Of a stretch of 64,000 nt of DNA, positions 63,525-64,000 are shown piece after piece. Each line of letters opens with the position of its first letter. Position 1 is the stretch's first letter. The notes beneath the pieces were generated by a model. The model made no database searches. It saw nothing but the letters and a program-made list of their open reading frames with translations, and had not been told where the DNA came from. This DNA is from CAYSCZ01 sp964429655. Its GTDB lineage: Bacteria > Bacteroidota > Bacteroidia > Cytophagales > Cyclobacteriaceae. The stretch covers positions 22,538-86,537 of the forward strand of contig CAYSCZ010000007.1 in assembly GCA_964429655.1 (NCBI GenBank), given 5' to 3'. The position numbers and the translations under genes are program-made.

Positions 63525-63879
63525 GCACGCCCAAATGGACGGAAGATATGTGCCCTTTGGGACGCATATATAGTGTTATTGACATATACACATTTCATCC
63601 CCCTAAAGCTGGCGCCGGTTTTGGGGGAGTTATATTCTCGGCATCGTTGCTTTGCTGAGGACCATCGACTGCTTTGTAGTGGTTTATATTACCTTTCCAC
63701 CACCACAAAAAATATGCATTCTCTCGAGTATGTGAGTACCTAAAATAATTCTAATAGACTTTACTATTTCAACCGCGATAAAAATTTTTGAGTACTATTA
63801 AGATTTGTTCTAAATAACTTGCAGCTTAGTTACTTATTTTTCATATTTAAGTTGTTTATAATTAGTCTAAATAAAAATA
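63525..63879. other. Intergenic region with a GC-rich hairpin
   Basis: This 355-bp stretch holds the hairpin at 63598-63628 and otherwise AT-rich DNA. I see no supported coding frame on either strand. It separates the GC-rich operon from an AT-rich partial gene at the right edge. Confidence 0.4.
63598..63628. repeat. Hairpin related to the palindrome at 60900
   Basis: The arms TCCCCCTAAA (63598-63607) and TTTTGGGGGA (63619-63628) pair with one mismatch around GCTGGCGCCGG. The segment AAAGCTGGCGCC resembles the complement of GGCGTGAGCTTTGG at the 60900 palindrome. It lies 74 bases after the peptidase stop and may act as a terminator or be a dispersed palindrome. Confidence 0.4.
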
Positions 63880-64000
63880 ATGATTTCTATTAAATTATTA
63901 ACGGCTATATTTCCTGCTGGTTTAACGAACCAGGTTAATGACACATCCTTCATGGGAAACGTAACGAATGACAGCAATGAAGTTATTTCCTGTATGCTCA
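63880..64000 (+). CDS. Partial CDS, possibly a Mur-ligase-like N-terminus
   Basis: An ATG after AAATAAAAATA opens a frame that runs off the window. It reads MISIKLLTAIFPAGLTNQVN and then MGNVTNDSNEVISCML. The pattern GxVTxDSxxV-xxxML resembles the start of MurE-type ligases (usually a V-xDSRxV-G-xFVA pattern), but Arg is replaced by Asn. With only 40 codons, the identification is tentative. The gene is AT-rich, unlike the preceding operon. Confidence 0.4.
   Translation, partial: MISIKLLTAIFPAGLTNQVNDTSFMGNVTNDSNEVISCML

Noticed and set aside
1..64000. tRNA, rRNA or CRISPR array
   Set aside because: No TTCGA-type T-loop with matching acceptor stem, no rRNA-like conserved blocks and no regularly spaced repeats were seen by eye. 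A covariance search would be needed to exclude small RNAs fully.

Overview
The window comes from a Bacteroidota chromosome, most likely a gliding Cytophagales-type bacterium. This is an inference from several signals. There is a gldC gliding gene and a secreted protease ending in a type IX secretion (T9SS) sorting domain. A DUF3098 gene sits in an ftsX-uppP-truB-ribF run. Shine-Dalgarno sequences are scarce and start codons are preceded by AT-rich leaders. Several leaders carry the Bacteroidota -7 element TAnnTTTG. Most of the window is AT-rich, densely packed housekeeping DNA. No rRNA, tRNA or CRISPR array was recognised.

Layout. 0-4 kb: a partial DnaQ-type exonuclease and a degenerate Mur-ligase-like gene (minus), then dnaB, fmt and folA (plus). 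4-8.6 kb: one giant secreted subtilase, split by a 100-N assembly gap inside a 957-bp tandem repeat. 8.6-14.1 kb (minus): a small membrane protein, a penicillin-acylase-family hydrolase, an outer-membrane barrel, an NAD-dependent epimerase and cysH. 14.3-27.5 kb (plus): two pterin genes (queD, folE), a DNA-ligase-associated exonuclease, a membrane pyrophosphatase, ATP-dependent DNA ligase, DUF2147, an ECF sigma factor with a putative membrane partner, then ftsX, DUF3098, uppP, truB, ribF, a two-subunit CoA-transferase and gldC. 27.5-36 kb: a membrane protein, an M48 lipoprotein protease, an FAH-family enzyme, an M23 peptidase, bcp, a lactonase and a sulfite dehydrogenase pair. 36-52.5 kb: a propeller sensor-like protein with a charged insertion, regulatory and hypothetical genes, a peroxiredoxin-like protein, a phosphoesterase, a decayed sigma factor, menE, a radical SAM protein, a YyaL-type protein, acs and a di-haem peroxidase. 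52.5-59.5 kb (minus): a DUF58, transglutaminase, MoxR and TPR operon.

59.5-64 kb is different. It holds a frameshifted hemerythrin pseudogene, an unidentified start-less reading frame, a MazEF-type toxin-antitoxin pair followed by a long nested hairpin, and a fossil IS256-family transposase with a probable terminal repeat. After that come a 3' gene fragment and a GC-rich operon (a DUF1611 P-loop protein and an isoaspartyl peptidase), then the start of a possible Mur-ligase-like gene. I read this as an accessory region with gene decay and probable horizontal acquisition.

How the genes work together. The 20.8-27.5 kb run is a chain of tightly spaced or overlapping genes for envelope and core functions. 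Four-base stop/start overlaps (TTGA or ATGA) recur and suggest translational coupling. The strongest leads are the collapsed repeat in the protease (real gap predicted at 609 nt), the pyrophosphatase lodged inside the ligase/exonuclease pair, the charged insertion in the propeller protein, an orphan plus-strand terminator at 41.5 kb, and the right-hand accessory zone. I found no clear, fully new multi-gene system.
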